Origin: Streptomyces sp. AM 4-1-1
GTDB lineage: Bacteria > Actinomycetota > Actinomycetes > Streptomycetales > Streptomycetaceae
Length of the DNA stretch: 64,000 nt
Assembly (NCBI RefSeq): GCF_029167625.1
Contig: NZ_CP119145.1
Span: forward strand, 1,240,001-1,304,000
Direction: 5' to 3'
In this document: positions 55,631 through 64,000 of the stretch, piece by piece
How the letters are laid out: each line of letters opens with the position of its first letter
Numbering within the stretch: position 1 is the stretch's first letter
Position numbers and translations under genes: made by a program
The notes under the pieces: model-generated
What the model saw: only the letters and a program-made list of their open reading frames with translations
What the model was told of the DNA's origin: nothing
The model's database searches: none

Positions 55631-55693
55631 GGCTTCGGCGCGTATCGGGAACACCCGCCCCCGGCTTCGGCGCGTATCGGGAAGCACCCGCCC
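55631..55693. repeat. Two tandem copies of a 32-bp unit
   Basis: GGCTTCGGCGCGTATCGGGA followed by ACACCCGCCC (55631-55660) is repeated at 55663-55693 with one inserted G. It lies between the cupin gene and the kinase-like gene. Confidence 0.85.
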
Positions 55694-55726
55694 ACGACGC
55701 CGGACGACCGGCGCGCGTCCGGCGCC

Positions 55727-56509
55727 CTACCTGCCCGCGCCGCACCCCACCGGGGCGGTGTCCTCGGCGAGTTCGCTCCCGGCGGGCAGCAGATAGGTCG
55801 CCCAGAGCACGACCGGCTCGGTACCGAGGTTCTGTCCGATGTGGCGGTTCCTGGCCCCGGCGGGTTCGATGAAGGACGTCCCCGCGGTCGCCACCTCCAC
55901 CGAGCAGTCGGCCAGGGTCCGGGTCAGAGTGCCGGACTTGACGACCACGATCAGCTGGCCGCGATGGGTGTGCCAGCCGGTGGAACCGCCCGGCTGGATC
56001 GTGATCTCACGGAAGGTGACGTCGGTGCGCCCCCTCGGGGTCTTCACCTTCAGCCGGCCGGGGGACGTACCCTTCGCCAGCACGGTGGCGCTCACCCCAC
56101 CGTCCGGAGCGGCGGACGCGGACGCCGGGATGAATCCCAGTGCCGCCACGCAGGTGCCCACGAGCGCGGCCCTGCGTAGTCCCCTGTGCCGCTTCCCCGC
56201 TAAGCAGACCCCGGCGCCCCGTCCGTCGCAGACCCCGGCGACCGGCCCGCCCGTCGCCCCGACACCCCGCTCACCGGCGGTCGGCGCACCCGGTCCGCCG
56301 ACCGCTCCGGTCGCCGCGCCCGCGGCGGTTCCCGCGGACATCGTCCCCTCGAATCCGGCACCCGTCTCCCCGCCGGCTCCGGTCCCGGCTCCGCTTTCCA
56401 CTACGGTCCCGGCTCCGCCGGAGACCTCATCGGCGGCCCCGTAGGCGACCTCGTCGGTGGCCCTGTCCTCGGTCCTGTCCTCCGGTATGTCGTCGCTCGG
56501 TTTCCTCAT
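55727..56509 (-). CDS. Cupin-domain protein with a long N-terminal extension before its membrane segment
   Basis: A 260-residue protein. Residues about 135-255 form a cupin: EITIQPGGSTGWHTHRGQLIVVVKSGTL holds metal-ligand histidines, and GTSFIEPAGARNRHIGQNLGTEPVVLWATYL the second motif. Before it is KRHRGLRRAALVGTCVAALGFIPASASAAPDGG, which looks like a signal peptide but begins near residue 106. The preceding 100 residues are Gly/Ala/Glu-rich and disordered. GAGGAG precedes ATG 56509, which supports the long form; no good GTG or ATG exists right before the hydrophobic segment. The protein may be a type II membrane protein with an external cupin. Confidence 0.75.
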   Translation of the reverse strand: MRKPSDDIPEDRTEDRATDEVAYGAADEVSGGAGTVVESGAGTGAGGETGAGFEGTMSAGTAAGAATGAVGGPGAPTAGERGVGATGGPVAGVCDGRGAGVCLAGKRHRGLRRAALVGTCVAALGFIPASASAAPDGGVSATVLAKGTSPGRLKVKTPRGRTDVTFREITIQPGGSTGWHTHRGQLIVVVKSGTLTRTLADCSVEVATAGTSFIEPAGARNRHIGQNLGTEPVVLWATYLLPAGSELAEDTAPVGCGAGR

Positions 56510-56628
56510 GCGTCACTCCTCAGCCTTCGCGTCCCAGGCAACTCAAATGCCCCCACGCTACCCGGGAGTTCCGCCACGGAATCACCTGACCACAGCGATG
56601 GGACGCCCCTGCGTCCACCGCCCCCGGC

Positions 56629-57306
56629 TCACCTCCCGGCCCCACCACCGCGTTCGCCACGCAGCTCGGCCGCCAGCGGCCCCTCCCCGGCCACCACGGC
56701 CCGCCCGTCCCTCACCGCGTCGGCGAGGGTGACCTCACCCCGCCCGATCGCGAGGCAGATCTCGCCGTCGAGGGTGAGAAGGGCATCCGGCCGGGTGGCG
56801 GGTCCGTACCCGTAGACGCCCGCCCCCGGCTCACCGCCGCCCGTGCGGACGTGGAACTCACCTTCGTCCAGGCGCACTTCCACCACCCCGGCCTGGCTGA
56901 CGCCGTCCAGGGCGGAGAGCAGCGGGAGCGCGAACCAGTGCGCGCGCAGCGCGTCCGTCGGGCGGCGCTCGGTCAGCGCCGGCGCGCCCCACGCGGCGAG
57001 TGCCGTGAGGACGGGGAGCAACGCCCGGCCCCGCTCGGTCAGTTCATACACCGAGGCGGCCGCCGGCGGCGGCAGGCGACGGCGGGTGGCGAGGCCGCCC
57101 TGCTCCATGTCCTTGAGCCGGGAGGCGAGAACGTCCGTGCTGACCCCGGGGAGATCGGCGTGCAGGTCGGTGTAGCGCCGCGGTCCCGCCAGCAGTTCAC
57201 GGACGATCAGCAGGGTCCACCGGTCGCCGACGGAATCGAGGGCGCGAGCGGCGGCGCAGAACTGGTCATAACTCCGGCGGCGTACCGCCTGCTGCTGACG
57301 TGGCAT
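56629..57306 (-). CDS. HxlR-type winged-helix regulator with C-terminal lipid-binding-like domain
   Basis: A 225-residue regulator. The N-terminal HxlR domain reads YDQFCAAARALDSVGDRWTLLIVRELLAGPRRYTDLHADLPGVSTDVLASRLKDMEQGGLATRR; the C-terminal part (LTLDGEICLAIGRGEVTLADAVRDGRAVVAG) resembles SCP2-like domains attached to such regulators. ATG 57306 lies 7 nt after TAGACT (57314-57319), with TTGGAA (57336-57341) at a 16-bp spacing, so it is probably leaderless. It is divergent from the aminotransferase with two palindromes between. Confidence 0.85.
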   Translation of the reverse strand: MPRQQQAVRRRSYDQFCAAARALDSVGDRWTLLIVRELLAGPRRYTDLHADLPGVSTDVLASRLKDMEQGGLATRRRLPPPAAASVYELTERGRALLPVLTALAAWGAPALTERRPTDALRAHWFALPLLSALDGVSQAGVVEVRLDEGEFHVRTGGGEPGAGVYGYGPATRPDALLTLDGEICLAIGRGEVTLADAVRDGRAVVAGEGPLAAELRGERGGGAGR

Positions 57307-57328
57307 GCGAGGCAGTCTAGACATGTTG

Positions 57329-57363
57329 TTGGACTTTCCAAGCTCAAACTTGGTAAAACCAAG
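57329..57363. promoter_or_regulatory. Two candidate HxlR operators
   Basis: TTGGA-CTT-TCCAA (57329-57341) overlaps the -35 of the regulator gene. CTTGGT-AAA-ACCAAG (57349-57363) is a perfect 6+6 palindrome. Both share a TTGG core and lie in the 85-bp divergent gap. Confidence 0.65.
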
Positions 57364-57391
57364 TACGCAATCGGACCGGGGAGGCCCACGC

Positions 57392-58603
57392 ATGGAGTTC
57401 CGGCAGTCCAGCAAGCTCGACGAGGTCTGTTACGAGATCAGGGGCCCGGTCATCGAGCACGCCAACGCCCTTGAGGAGGCGGGCCACAGCGTGCTGCGCC
57501 TCAACACCGGCAACCCGGCGCTCTTCGGTTTCGAGGCACCCGAGGAGATAGTCCAGGACATGATCCGGATGCTTCCGCAGGCCCATGGCTACAGCGATTC
57601 ACGCGGCATCCTCTCGGCCCGCCGCGCGGTGGCGCAGCGCTACCAGGACATCGGTCTGCCCGATGTCGACGTGGACGACATCTTTCTCGGCAACGGGGTC
57701 TCCGAGCTGATCTCCATGGCGATCCAGGCGCTGCTGGAGGACGGCGACGAGGTGCTGATCCCCGCCCCCGACTACCCGTTGTGGACCGCTGTCGTCACCC
57801 TCGCGGGCGGCAAGGCCGTGCACTACACGTGCGACGAGTCGGCGGAGTGGAACCCGGACCTGGCCGATCTGGCCTCGAAGATCACCGACCGCACCAGGGC
57901 CGTCGTCATCATCAATCCGAACAATCCGACCGGCGCGGTCTATCCGCGCGAGGTGCTGGAAGGCATCCTCGATCTGGCCCGCAGGCACGGTCTGATGGTG
58001 CTGGCCGACGAGATCTACGACCAGATCCTCTACGACGACGCCGAGCACCACAGCGTGGCCGTCCTCGCCCCCGACCTGGTCTGCCTCACCTTCAGCGGGC
58101 TGTCGAAGACCTACCGGGTGGCCGGGTTCCGTTCGGGCTGGATGGTGGTCTCCGGACCGCGGCAGCACGCCCGCGGCTATCTGGAGGGACTGACCACCCT
58201 CGCCTCCATGCGGCTGTGCCCCAACGCGCCCGCGCAGTACGCCATTCAGGCGGCGCTCGGCGGTCGGCAGTCGATCCGTGAACTGGTGGCGCCGGGCGGC
58301 AGACTGCACGAGCAGCGCAACCGCGCCTGGGAGCGGCTGAACGAGATTCCCGGCGTGTCGTGCGTGAAGCCCAAGGGGGCGCTGTACGCGTTCCCGCGCA
58401 TCGATCCGAAGGTCCACCCAATCGTCGACGACGAGAGGTTCGTGCTGGACCTGCTGCTGCGTGAGAAGATCCAGGTGGTCCAGGGCACCGGGTTCAACTG
58501 GCCGCGCCCCGACCACTTCCGCATCCTGACTCTCCCGTACGCCGACGACCTGGACGCGGCGATCAGCCGCATCGGCCGGTTCCTGAACGGATATCGCCAG
58601 TGA
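57392..58603 (+). CDS. PLP-dependent aminotransferase (class I/II, AlaA-like)
   Basis: A 403-residue fold-type I aminotransferase. The PLP lysine is in CLTFSGLSKTYRVAGFRSGWM; other marks are LNTGNPALFGFEAPEEI, HGYSDSRGILSARRAVAQRY, IINPNNPTGAVYP and LADEIYDQILYDD. The pattern fits the alanine/pyruvate transaminase AlaA group, with tyrosine or aspartate specificity also possible. ATG 57392 has GGGGAGG 9 nt upstream. The C39-like gene begins at its stop (GTGA). Confidence 0.92.
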   Translation: MEFRQSSKLDEVCYEIRGPVIEHANALEEAGHSVLRLNTGNPALFGFEAPEEIVQDMIRMLPQAHGYSDSRGILSARRAVAQRYQDIGLPDVDVDDIFLGNGVSELISMAIQALLEDGDEVLIPAPDYPLWTAVVTLAGGKAVHYTCDESAEWNPDLADLASKITDRTRAVVIINPNNPTGAVYPREVLEGILDLARRHGLMVLADEIYDQILYDDAEHHSVAVLAPDLVCLTFSGLSKTYRVAGFRSGWMVVSGPRQHARGYLEGLTTLASMRLCPNAPAQYAIQAALGGRQSIRELVAPGGRLHEQRNRAWERLNEIPGVSCVKPKGALYAFPRIDPKVHPIVDDERFVLDLLLREKIQVVQGTGFNWPRPDHFRILTLPYADDLDAAISRIGRFLNGYRQ

Positions 58604-59292
58604 CCTGTCCCGCCTGCGGTGTTCCGGTGCTCACCCAGTTCGCCACGCCCGAACTGGTCGGGCCGATCGTGGAGGGCGGGTTCGATCCCGGTGGCGATCC
58701 GGGGTGGGCGGACTCGGGCGCCGGCTCGCCCGCCGAGTACGCGCGCTGGGCGGGGCATCTGTGCGGGATGACGTGTCTGCGGATGGGGCTGGGCGGCGGC
58801 GCCGAGGACCCGTCGGGCCTCAGCGGGACGGCACCGTCGCCGCCGGTTCCTTCCCTGTTCGCGCTGCGGGACGGGGCGCTGAAGTACGGGGCGTACACGG
58901 AGGACGCCGAGGGAGTGATCCGGGGACTGGTGTACGCCCCGTTCGCGGAGTACGCGCATGAGGTGCACGGGCTCGACGCGACGGTCCACCGCCGTCTCAC
59001 GGTGGAGGAGATCCCCGGTCTGCTGGACGGCGGCCGTGCCGTGATGGCCTCGGTGCACTACGGGATCAGACACCCGGAGCGCCCCGCACCCGGCCGGGGC
59101 GGGCATCTGGTGCTGCTGACGTCCCGTACGGCCGACGGCGACGGTGTGCACTTCCACAACCCGTCGGGCACGACGGCCGGGACCCGGGCGGCGGAACTCC
59201 CCCTGCCCCTCTTCGACCGCTTCTTCGCCGGCCGGGGTGTGTCATGGACGAGGGCCGCGGTACGGGGCAGGGGCGGGCGCCCGGTGCTGTGA
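58600..59292 (+). CDS. C39-like cysteine peptidase family protein
   Basis: A 230-residue soluble protein with a papain-like pattern: WAGHLCGMTCLRMGLGG (nucleophile probably C55), GRGGHLVLLTSRTADGDGVHFHNPSG (histidine and asparagine). No signal peptide, ABC transporter or GG-leader substrate is nearby. An N-terminal CPACG may bind zinc or be incidental. The GTG start overlaps the aminotransferase stop by four bases, implying cotranscription, but the link between the two activities is not obvious. The substrate is unknown. Confidence 0.75.
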   Translation: MTCPACGVPVLTQFATPELVGPIVEGGFDPGGDPGWADSGAGSPAEYARWAGHLCGMTCLRMGLGGGAEDPSGLSGTAPSPPVPSLFALRDGALKYGAYTEDAEGVIRGLVYAPFAEYAHEVHGLDATVHRRLTVEEIPGLLDGGRAVMASVHYGIRHPERPAPGRGGHLVLLTSRTADGDGVHFHNPSGTTAGTRAAELPLPLFDRFFAGRGVSWTRAAVRGRGGRPVL

Positions 59293-59408
59293 CGGGTGCG
59301 GGAGCACGCCGACGGCTCGAACCCTCCGACCCGGCGCGTCCCGCTCCCCTTCCCCGCCGTGTTCCGGCCGTCCCGGCCCGTGGCCGGGACGGCGGTAGTC
59401 TCTCGCCC

Positions 59409-59720
59409 ATGCCGTCCAACCGTCCGGAGCCCGCCGTCCCGCACCACGGGGACGGTGTCCCCGGCCGGACGCCGCGCCTCGTGATCGGCGACACGCCTGA
59501 CCGGTCGCCGCACCGGCTCACCCCCGGGCCGGACACGGCATTCCGCGTACCGCACGCGACGTCGGCGGAACAGCGCCCGCGACCGGCCATCACACCGGCA
59601 CGGCATCCGGTACCGGCGTCGGCACCAGCGCCGGTATCGGCAACGGCAACCGTGGCGCGGCGGCGACCGGACAGGCGCGTTACCGTCGCCGTCGCCGTCG
59701 TTCCGGAGTGGCTACGGTGA
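59409..59720 (+). CDS. Possible small leaderless gene, Pro/Arg-rich
   Basis: A 103-residue frame that begins at an ATG 7 nt after TAGTCT (a good leaderless promoter pattern) and whose TGA overlaps the next GTG as GTGA (59717-59720). The product is Pro/Arg/Ala-rich with a short hydrophobic end (RRVTVAVAVVPEWLR). No domain is recognised. If it is not a gene, 59293-59716 is a 424-bp untranslated leader. Confidence 0.4.
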   Translation: MPSNRPEPAVPHHGDGVPGRTPRLVIGDTPDRSPHRLTPGPDTAFRVPHATSAEQRPRPAITPARHPVPASAPAPVSATATVARRRPDRRVTVAVAVVPEWLR

Positions 59721-61516
59721 GCGCGGCGGACCGCGGGCGCGAGGAGATGACCGCACCCGGACCGGGTGACCGCACCGGAGTCGGGACGGCTCCGGATCGC
59801 GAACCCGGGACCGTGACCGCGAAGGACCATGAGGCCGAGGCAGTGACCGTCCTCTTCGCCGCCCGTTCCGCGACCGCTCTCCACCGGCTCCTGGACGTGC
59901 TTCCGGTCTTCGCCGGGGATCAGCGCATCCGCCGCCGCTTCACCCTCGTCCCGGGCTCCGACTTCGGCGTCGACGCGCTCGCCGCGATCGATCGTGCGGG
60001 CGCCCGCACCATCCCGTGGGCCGAGGCCCGCATGATCTCCCCCGGGCTGACACTGGCGGCCAGCCCGAAGGGCGCGATCGACGAACTGCGCGGGCCGCGC
60101 GTGCTGTTCCCGCACGGCGCCGGGTACAACAAGGCGTTGCCCGCCGCCGAAGCCGGCCGTTCGGCGTCCGGTCTCGATCCGCGCCTGCTTCTCCCGGGCG
60201 GGCGCCCGCTCGCCGCACTGCACGCGCTCGCCCACTCCAGCCAGCTCGACCGCCTCACCGCGGGCAGCCCCACCGCGGCGACCAGGGCCGCCGTCATCGG
60301 CGATCCGACCCTCGACCGTTTGCTGGCCTCGCTCCCCCGACGGAACAGCTACCGCGCCGCCCTCGGCACCGGCGACCGCCGGCTGATCGTGCTCACCTCC
60401 ACCTGGGGCCCGTACTCGCTGCTGGCCCGTCACCCCGGGCTGCCCGCCAGGCTCGTCGCACAGCTCCCGCACGACGCGTACCAACTCGCCCTGCTGGCCC
60501 ACCCGAACCTGCACAGCGCACCCGGCGTCTTCGACCTGAACGAGCAGTTGGCACCCGCCGTCAACGGTGGACTGCTGCTCGCCCGGCCGTACGAGGAATG
60601 GGCCGCGCTGCTCGTGGCCGCGGACGCCGTCGTCACCGACCACGGCTCCACGGCGCTGTACGCCGCCGCCGTCGGGCGGCCGCTCGTCGCCGCGTGCGAC
60701 GGCGGACCGGAGCTGATCCCCGGTACCCCGATGGCCGAACTCCTCTCCTCGGTGCCCCGGTTGGAATCCCCCGGCGATGTGGACCTGGCCGTTCCGGCCC
60801 CGGTCGCGGCCGGTCTCGCCTTCGCCGAACGGGGCCGGTCGCTGCACCGGCTGCGCGAGGAGTTGTACGCCCTGCTCGCGCTCACCCCACCGGACACTCC
60901 CGCCGAAGCCCGCCCGCTGCCCATCCCCCCGACACGCCCCCGGACCCCCGTCGCCTTCGTCGTGCGGGCGGGTGTCGAGGGCGACACCGTACGGGTCGTA
61001 CGCCATCCCGTCACCGTCGAACCGCACGAGCACGTGCACCACCTCGCCGTGGAGCTGGACCGGGGAACCGCCCGCCACGCGCAGGGCGCGGGCCTGCTCT
61101 TCCGGCGGCCCGCCGGCGAGGGAACCGCGTCCGGCCCGCACCGGGTGACCTGGACGGCGGCGGGCTGGACCGCCGATGTCCTCGCCGCACACCCCGGCCG
61201 GACCCGTACGGCGGCGGTGGCCCTGGCACCCGATCACTGGATCGTCGGACGGCACGGCCTGCCGCTGCTCAGTGCCCGTATCGAACCGTCCCGGGACCCG
61301 GCGACCGGGCTGGTCATCCGCACCGACCCGGCCGCCGTGCTGTCCGCCGTGCACGCCTGGCTGTCCGCCCGGCCGGAGCCGCCGCCCGGTGATCCGGACC
61401 GGACCGGGTCCCGGACGCCGTGGCTGCCCACGGTCGTACGGTGCGAGATCGCGGGCCGCCGCTACCAGGCCCGCCTGGCCGTCGCATCGGCTGGCGAGGC
61501 GGACACCGAGGTCTGA
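59717..61516 (+). CDS. GT-B-like protein resembling CDP-glycerol glycerophosphotransferases
   Basis: A 599-residue protein. After about 45 polar residues, alternating strands and helices follow: AVTVLFAARSATALHRLLDVLPVFAGDQRIRRRFTLV, VLFPHGAGYNK, RRLIVLTSTWGPYSLLARHPGLPARLV and VVTDHGSTALYAAAVGRPLVAACDGG. The HGAGYNK loop and the TDHGSTALYAAAVGRPL motif match the GT-B fold of TagB/TagF and UDP-GlcNAc 2-epimerase-like proteins. The last 150 residues form an extra beta domain. Some databases label similar proteins IF-2, which the sequence does not support. GTG 59717 overlaps the small upstream frame; GTG 59708 is possible. Substrate unknown. Confidence 0.7.
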   Translation: MSAADRGREEMTAPGPGDRTGVGTAPDREPGTVTAKDHEAEAVTVLFAARSATALHRLLDVLPVFAGDQRIRRRFTLVPGSDFGVDALAAIDRAGARTIPWAEARMISPGLTLAASPKGAIDELRGPRVLFPHGAGYNKALPAAEAGRSASGLDPRLLLPGGRPLAALHALAHSSQLDRLTAGSPTAATRAAVIGDPTLDRLLASLPRRNSYRAALGTGDRRLIVLTSTWGPYSLLARHPGLPARLVAQLPHDAYQLALLAHPNLHSAPGVFDLNEQLAPAVNGGLLLARPYEEWAALLVAADAVVTDHGSTALYAAAVGRPLVAACDGGPELIPGTPMAELLSSVPRLESPGDVDLAVPAPVAAGLAFAERGRSLHRLREELYALLALTPPDTPAEARPLPIPPTRPRTPVAFVVRAGVEGDTVRVVRHPVTVEPHEHVHHLAVELDRGTARHAQGAGLLFRRPAGEGTASGPHRVTWTAAGWTADVLAAHPGRTRTAAVALAPDHWIVGRHGLPLLSARIEPSRDPATGLVIRTDPAAVLSAVHAWLSARPEPPPGDPDRTGSRTPWLPTVVRCEIAGRRYQARLAVASAGEADTEV

Positions 61517-61562
61517 ACCGGCGCCGTGCCGGACCGCCGAAGCCCGCACCCAAGCGGACAAC

Positions 61563-61641
<79 letters not shown>

Positions 61642-61661
61642 CCAGCCAGTCGGTCAGGCGG

Positions 61662-63767
61662 TCAGGTGTCGAGCTGGCCGCCCGCCGCGCGGATCGTGTG
61701 CGCCGCCTCGCGGTGACTCCGGGCGCCGTCCTCGTCCCCCACCGCCTCGTCGAGCGCCGCGAGCGCGTCCCGTACCCGCGCCTCGTCGAAGCCGGACCCA
61801 CGCTCCCGGGCGCCGACGAGCGCCGCGTCGAACAACTCCCGTGCCTGGTCCGTCCGGCCCAAGCGGGCCAGTACCCTGCCGAGTTCGAAACCGGTACGTG
61901 AGGCCATGCGCGCACGGTTCTGCTCACCGGCCATCGCGTGGGCCCGCTCCAGCAGTTCCGTCGCCCGCGCCGGGTCCCCGGTCGCCGCCGCGGCCTGCCC
62001 GAGCAGATACGTCTGGAGGAGCACGCCGTAGTCGTTGCCGATCTCGGCGTGGATGCGGAGGGATGCCTCGAAGTCCACGGCCGCCCCGGCCCAATCACCC
62101 TGGACCGAGGCCAGTTTGCCCCGGAACTCCAGTGCGGAGGCACGCAGCTTGCGTTCCCGCGCGGGCTGTTCCGCATCCCCGAACAGCTCCGTCGCACGGA
62201 CCGCCTGCTCCAGTTCGTCCCGCGCCTCGTCGTACGCCCGCTGCTCCCACAACGGCCGGGCGAGCTGGCAGCGCATCCGCACCAGCGCGGGCAGATGACC
62301 GGACCGGAGGGCCGCCGCCGCCCCGGTGCGGAACGAGTCGAGGGTGTCGGCGTAGTGCGGATGGTCGAGGAAGTGCGTCCACAACGGTTCGCACAGGGCC
62401 CACGCCTCGGCGTCCATCCCGTGTGCGTGGGCGGTGCGGACACAGCCGTGCAGTGCGAGGCGTTCCGTTTCGAGCCAGCGCAGCGCGTCCGTCTTCGCCG
62501 TGAACTCGACGTCGGGCGCCCCGGTGAGCGGCGCGACCCGCTCTGCGAAGGTCATCCGGGGACCCGCGGCCAGCGCGTCGGCCCGCTGCGCCTGGCGTGT
62601 GTACCAGCGGACCAGGCGTTCGCGTCCCTCGGCCGCCTCTCCGTCGGACGCTTCCCTGGCGCAGCGGGCGGCGTGGGCCCTGAGCAGTCCGTGCATCCGG
62701 GACGGCTGCGTGCCCCTGACCTCCAGCAGGCCCGCCGACTCCAGTTCCTCCAGGGCGTCCTCGGCGGAGTCCGGTCCCGTGCCGAGGAGCGCCGCGGCGA
62801 TGTCGGCCGTCACATGCGGGGCCGGGTGCACGGCGAGCAGTCGGTACAGGGTGCGTGCCTCCGGGCTCACATCGCGGTAGGCCGCGTCCCACACCGCTTC
62901 GACCACGGGAAGCCCTCTTTCGCGCAGTTCGGCGGTGAGTTCTCCGAGGAGCCGGGGGAGCCTGCGGCGGCGGTGCTTGCGGACCCACTGGGCACCGACC
63001 TGGAGGGCCGCGGGCAGCCCGCCGCAGATCCGGGCCAGCTCGGCGACGGCCTCGGGTTCGGCGTCGAGCCGGGGATCGTCGACGATGCGTCGCAGCAGTC
63101 CCACGGCGTGCTCGTCGGTGAGGGGTCCCAGGGGCAGTTCGAGCGCGGCGCCGCCCTCGATGTCGTACAGCGATCCGTGGCTGACGAGCACGACCACGCT
63201 CGCGGCGGAGGCGGGCAGCAGCGGGACGGCCTCGGCGCCGTACCGGACGTTGTCGAGGACGACGACGAGGCGTTTGTCCCGGGTACGGGTGAGGTACTGC
63301 TTGGCGCGTCCGGCGAAGGACTCCTCCAGCCACGGCGGCCGGACACCGAGCGGTCGCAGCAGTTCACCGAGCGCGTCGGCGATCTCGACCACGCCGTCCC
63401 GCCGCAGATCGTCGAGGTCGACGTAGAGGACACCGTCGGGGCAGCGGTCCCGCAAGGAGCGGGCGAGGCGGAAGGCGAGCGTCGTCTTGCCCACTCCGCC
63501 GATGCCCCGGAGGGAGACCACGAGCGGTCCCGAGCCGCCGCCCGGCCGGTCGGCCACGGCCCGCAGGACCCGGCTCTGCTCCTCCTGACGGTCCTCGAAG
63601 TGGTTTATCTCCGGGGGGACCTGATAGGGCGTCACCTGGGTCTCGGTCGTCGTGGTCCCGGCCGTCGCCATGTGCACATGGTGGTGCAACTCGCCGATGT
63701 GTCCCGCCTGGACGACCGTGTCGATCCGGGCCTGCCCACTGACCGTGTTCCGCGTCTCGTCGCCCAC
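61662..63767 (-). CDS. NB-ARC / TPR protein (STAND NTPase)
   Basis: A 701-residue STAND protein. An N-terminal motif [24 protein letters not shown] (about 7-30) is followed by an NB-ARC ATPase: Walker [17 protein letters not shown] (residues 87-102), Walker [10 protein letters not shown] (166-174) and the GLPAAL motif (250-255), then a winged-helix region and a C-terminal TPR array (about 450-690) ending in [23 protein letters not shown]. There is no SARP DNA-binding domain. STAND proteins act as signal switches, some in immunity and some in regulation of secondary metabolism. TAGAGT lies 6 nt before the GTG, so the start may be leaderless. Confidence 0.88.
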   Translation of the reverse strand: MGDETRNTVSGQARIDTVVQAGHIGELHHHVHMATAGTTTTETQVTPYQVPPEINHFEDRQEEQSRVLRAVADRPGGGSGPLVVSLRGIGGVGKTTLAFRLARSLRDRCPDGVLYVDLDDLRRDGVVEIADALGELLRPLGVRPPWLEESFAGRAKQYLTRTRDKRLVVVLDNVRYGAEAVPLLPASAASVVVLVSHGSLYDIEGGAALELPLGPLTDEHAVGLLRRIVDDPRLDAEPEAVAELARICGGLPAALQVGAQWVRKHRRRRLPRLLGELTAELRERGLPVVEAVWDAAYRDVSPEARTLYRLLAVHPAPHVTADIAAALLGTGPDSAEDALEELESAGLLEVRGTQPSRMHGLLRAHAARCAREASDGEAAEGRERLVRWYTRQAQRADALAAGPRMTFAERVAPLTGAPDVEFTAKTDALRWLETERLALHGCVRTAHAHGMDAEAWALCEPLWTHFLDHPHYADTLDSFRTGAAAALRSGHLPALVRMRCQLARPLWEQRAYDEARDELEQAVRATELFGDAEQPARERKLRASALEFRGKLASVQGDWAGAAVDFEASLRIHAEIGNDYGVLLQTYLLGQAAAATGDPARATELLERAHAMAGEQNRARMASRTGFELGRVLARLGRTDQARELFDAALVGARERGSGFDEARVRDALAALDEAVGDEDGARSHREAAHTIRAAGGQLDT

Positions 63768-63807
63768 GGCGCAACTCTAACGACCTCCCCCACGAGAGGG
63801 AGCGGCT

Positions 63808-63960
63808 TCGGCCGATCCGGGACCTCGGCCGATCCGGGACACCTCCCCGCCCTGGTCCTCGGCGTCCTGGTCCTCCCCGCCCTGGTCCTCCCCGCCCTGG
63901 TCCTCGGCCGGTGGGCCGGGTCCCCCGGTCCGGGCCCTCCCCCGGTCCGGGCCCTCCCCC
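63808..63960. repeat. Three consecutive short tandem arrays
   Basis: Two 17-bp units (TCGGCCGATCCGGGACC type, 63808-63841), four 15-bp units (CCTCCCCGCCCTGGT, 63842-63901, second copy degenerate) and 17-bp units (CCCCCGGTCCGGGCCCT, 63922-63955, plus a partial copy). No gene is seen in 63768-64000. Confidence 0.85.
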
Positions 63961-64000
63961 GGTCCGGGAGCCTCGGCGGTCCGGGGGCCTCAGGCGGCCT

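Noticed and set aside
59717..61516. Translation initiation factor IF-2
   Set aside because: Similar proteins carry this label, but there is no G-domain or GTP-binding motif; the sequence looks like a GT-B-fold enzyme.

Overview
The window is high-GC actinobacterial chromosome, almost certainly Streptomyces. Signs are the codon bias, many GTG starts, leaderless genes, whiA, RbpA and SufR family regulators, a mycothiol-dependent enzyme family, and gene order that recalls the conserved S. coelicolor core. I see no prophage, IS transposase, CRISPR array, rRNA or tRNA. The one element that looks mobile-derived is a 183-bp palindrome at 43688-43870.

Layout. 1-4.9 kb: the end of a secreted nuclease-like gene, a monooxygenase-fold protein, dapD and a membrane protein. 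4.9-11.6 kb: an Fe-S assembly operon on the minus strand, sufR-sufB-sufD-Rieske-sufC-sufS-sufU-sufT. It has a CAAC-N6-GTTG palindrome at the sufR start and a possible iron box further upstream. 11.7-16 kb: an ABC exporter and the heme A genes ctaA and ctaB. 16.2-22.9 kb: the pentose phosphate block tkt-tal-zwf-opcA-pgl. 23.2-31.2 kb: two PH-domain membrane proteins, pgi, an RbpA-family gene, secG, tpiA-pgk and gap. 31.5-36.7 kb: the uvrC-rapZ-yvcK-whiA operon, joining DNA repair to morphological control.

36.8-43.5 kb: a secreted papain-like protease with a membrane-anchored partner, an XRE-like regulator, a Rieske lipoprotein and uvrA. 43.9-49.3 kb: a mycothiol-type enzyme, a metallo-beta-lactamase-fold hydrolase, and a Ter-type stress set. 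That set is terC behind a yybP-ykoY-like manganese riboswitch, a TerD fusion to an inactive-looking FtsK-like domain, and terD. 49.5-64 kb: uvrB, an MHYT sensor, a glycerophosphodiester phosphodiesterase, an O6-alkylguanine methyltransferase, a kinase-like protein, a cupin, a HxlR-type regulator divergent from an aminotransferase, a C39-like peptidase, a GT-B-like protein and an NB-ARC/TPR STAND protein.

How it works together. Central carbon, Fe-S and heme assembly and nucleotide excision repair are grouped in compact operons with ATGA/GTGA overlaps. uvrC, uvrB and the methyltransferase share a TTGTCRGTG-N8-TANNNT-type promoter 6-7 nt before the start codon, so they probably form one LexA-independent damage regulon. 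The terC leader can form two exclusive pairings that would free or hide its ribosome binding site. Short tandem repeats (7, 13, 13, 14, 15, 17 and 32 bp units) occupy many of the gaps, and one is translated inside UvrC.
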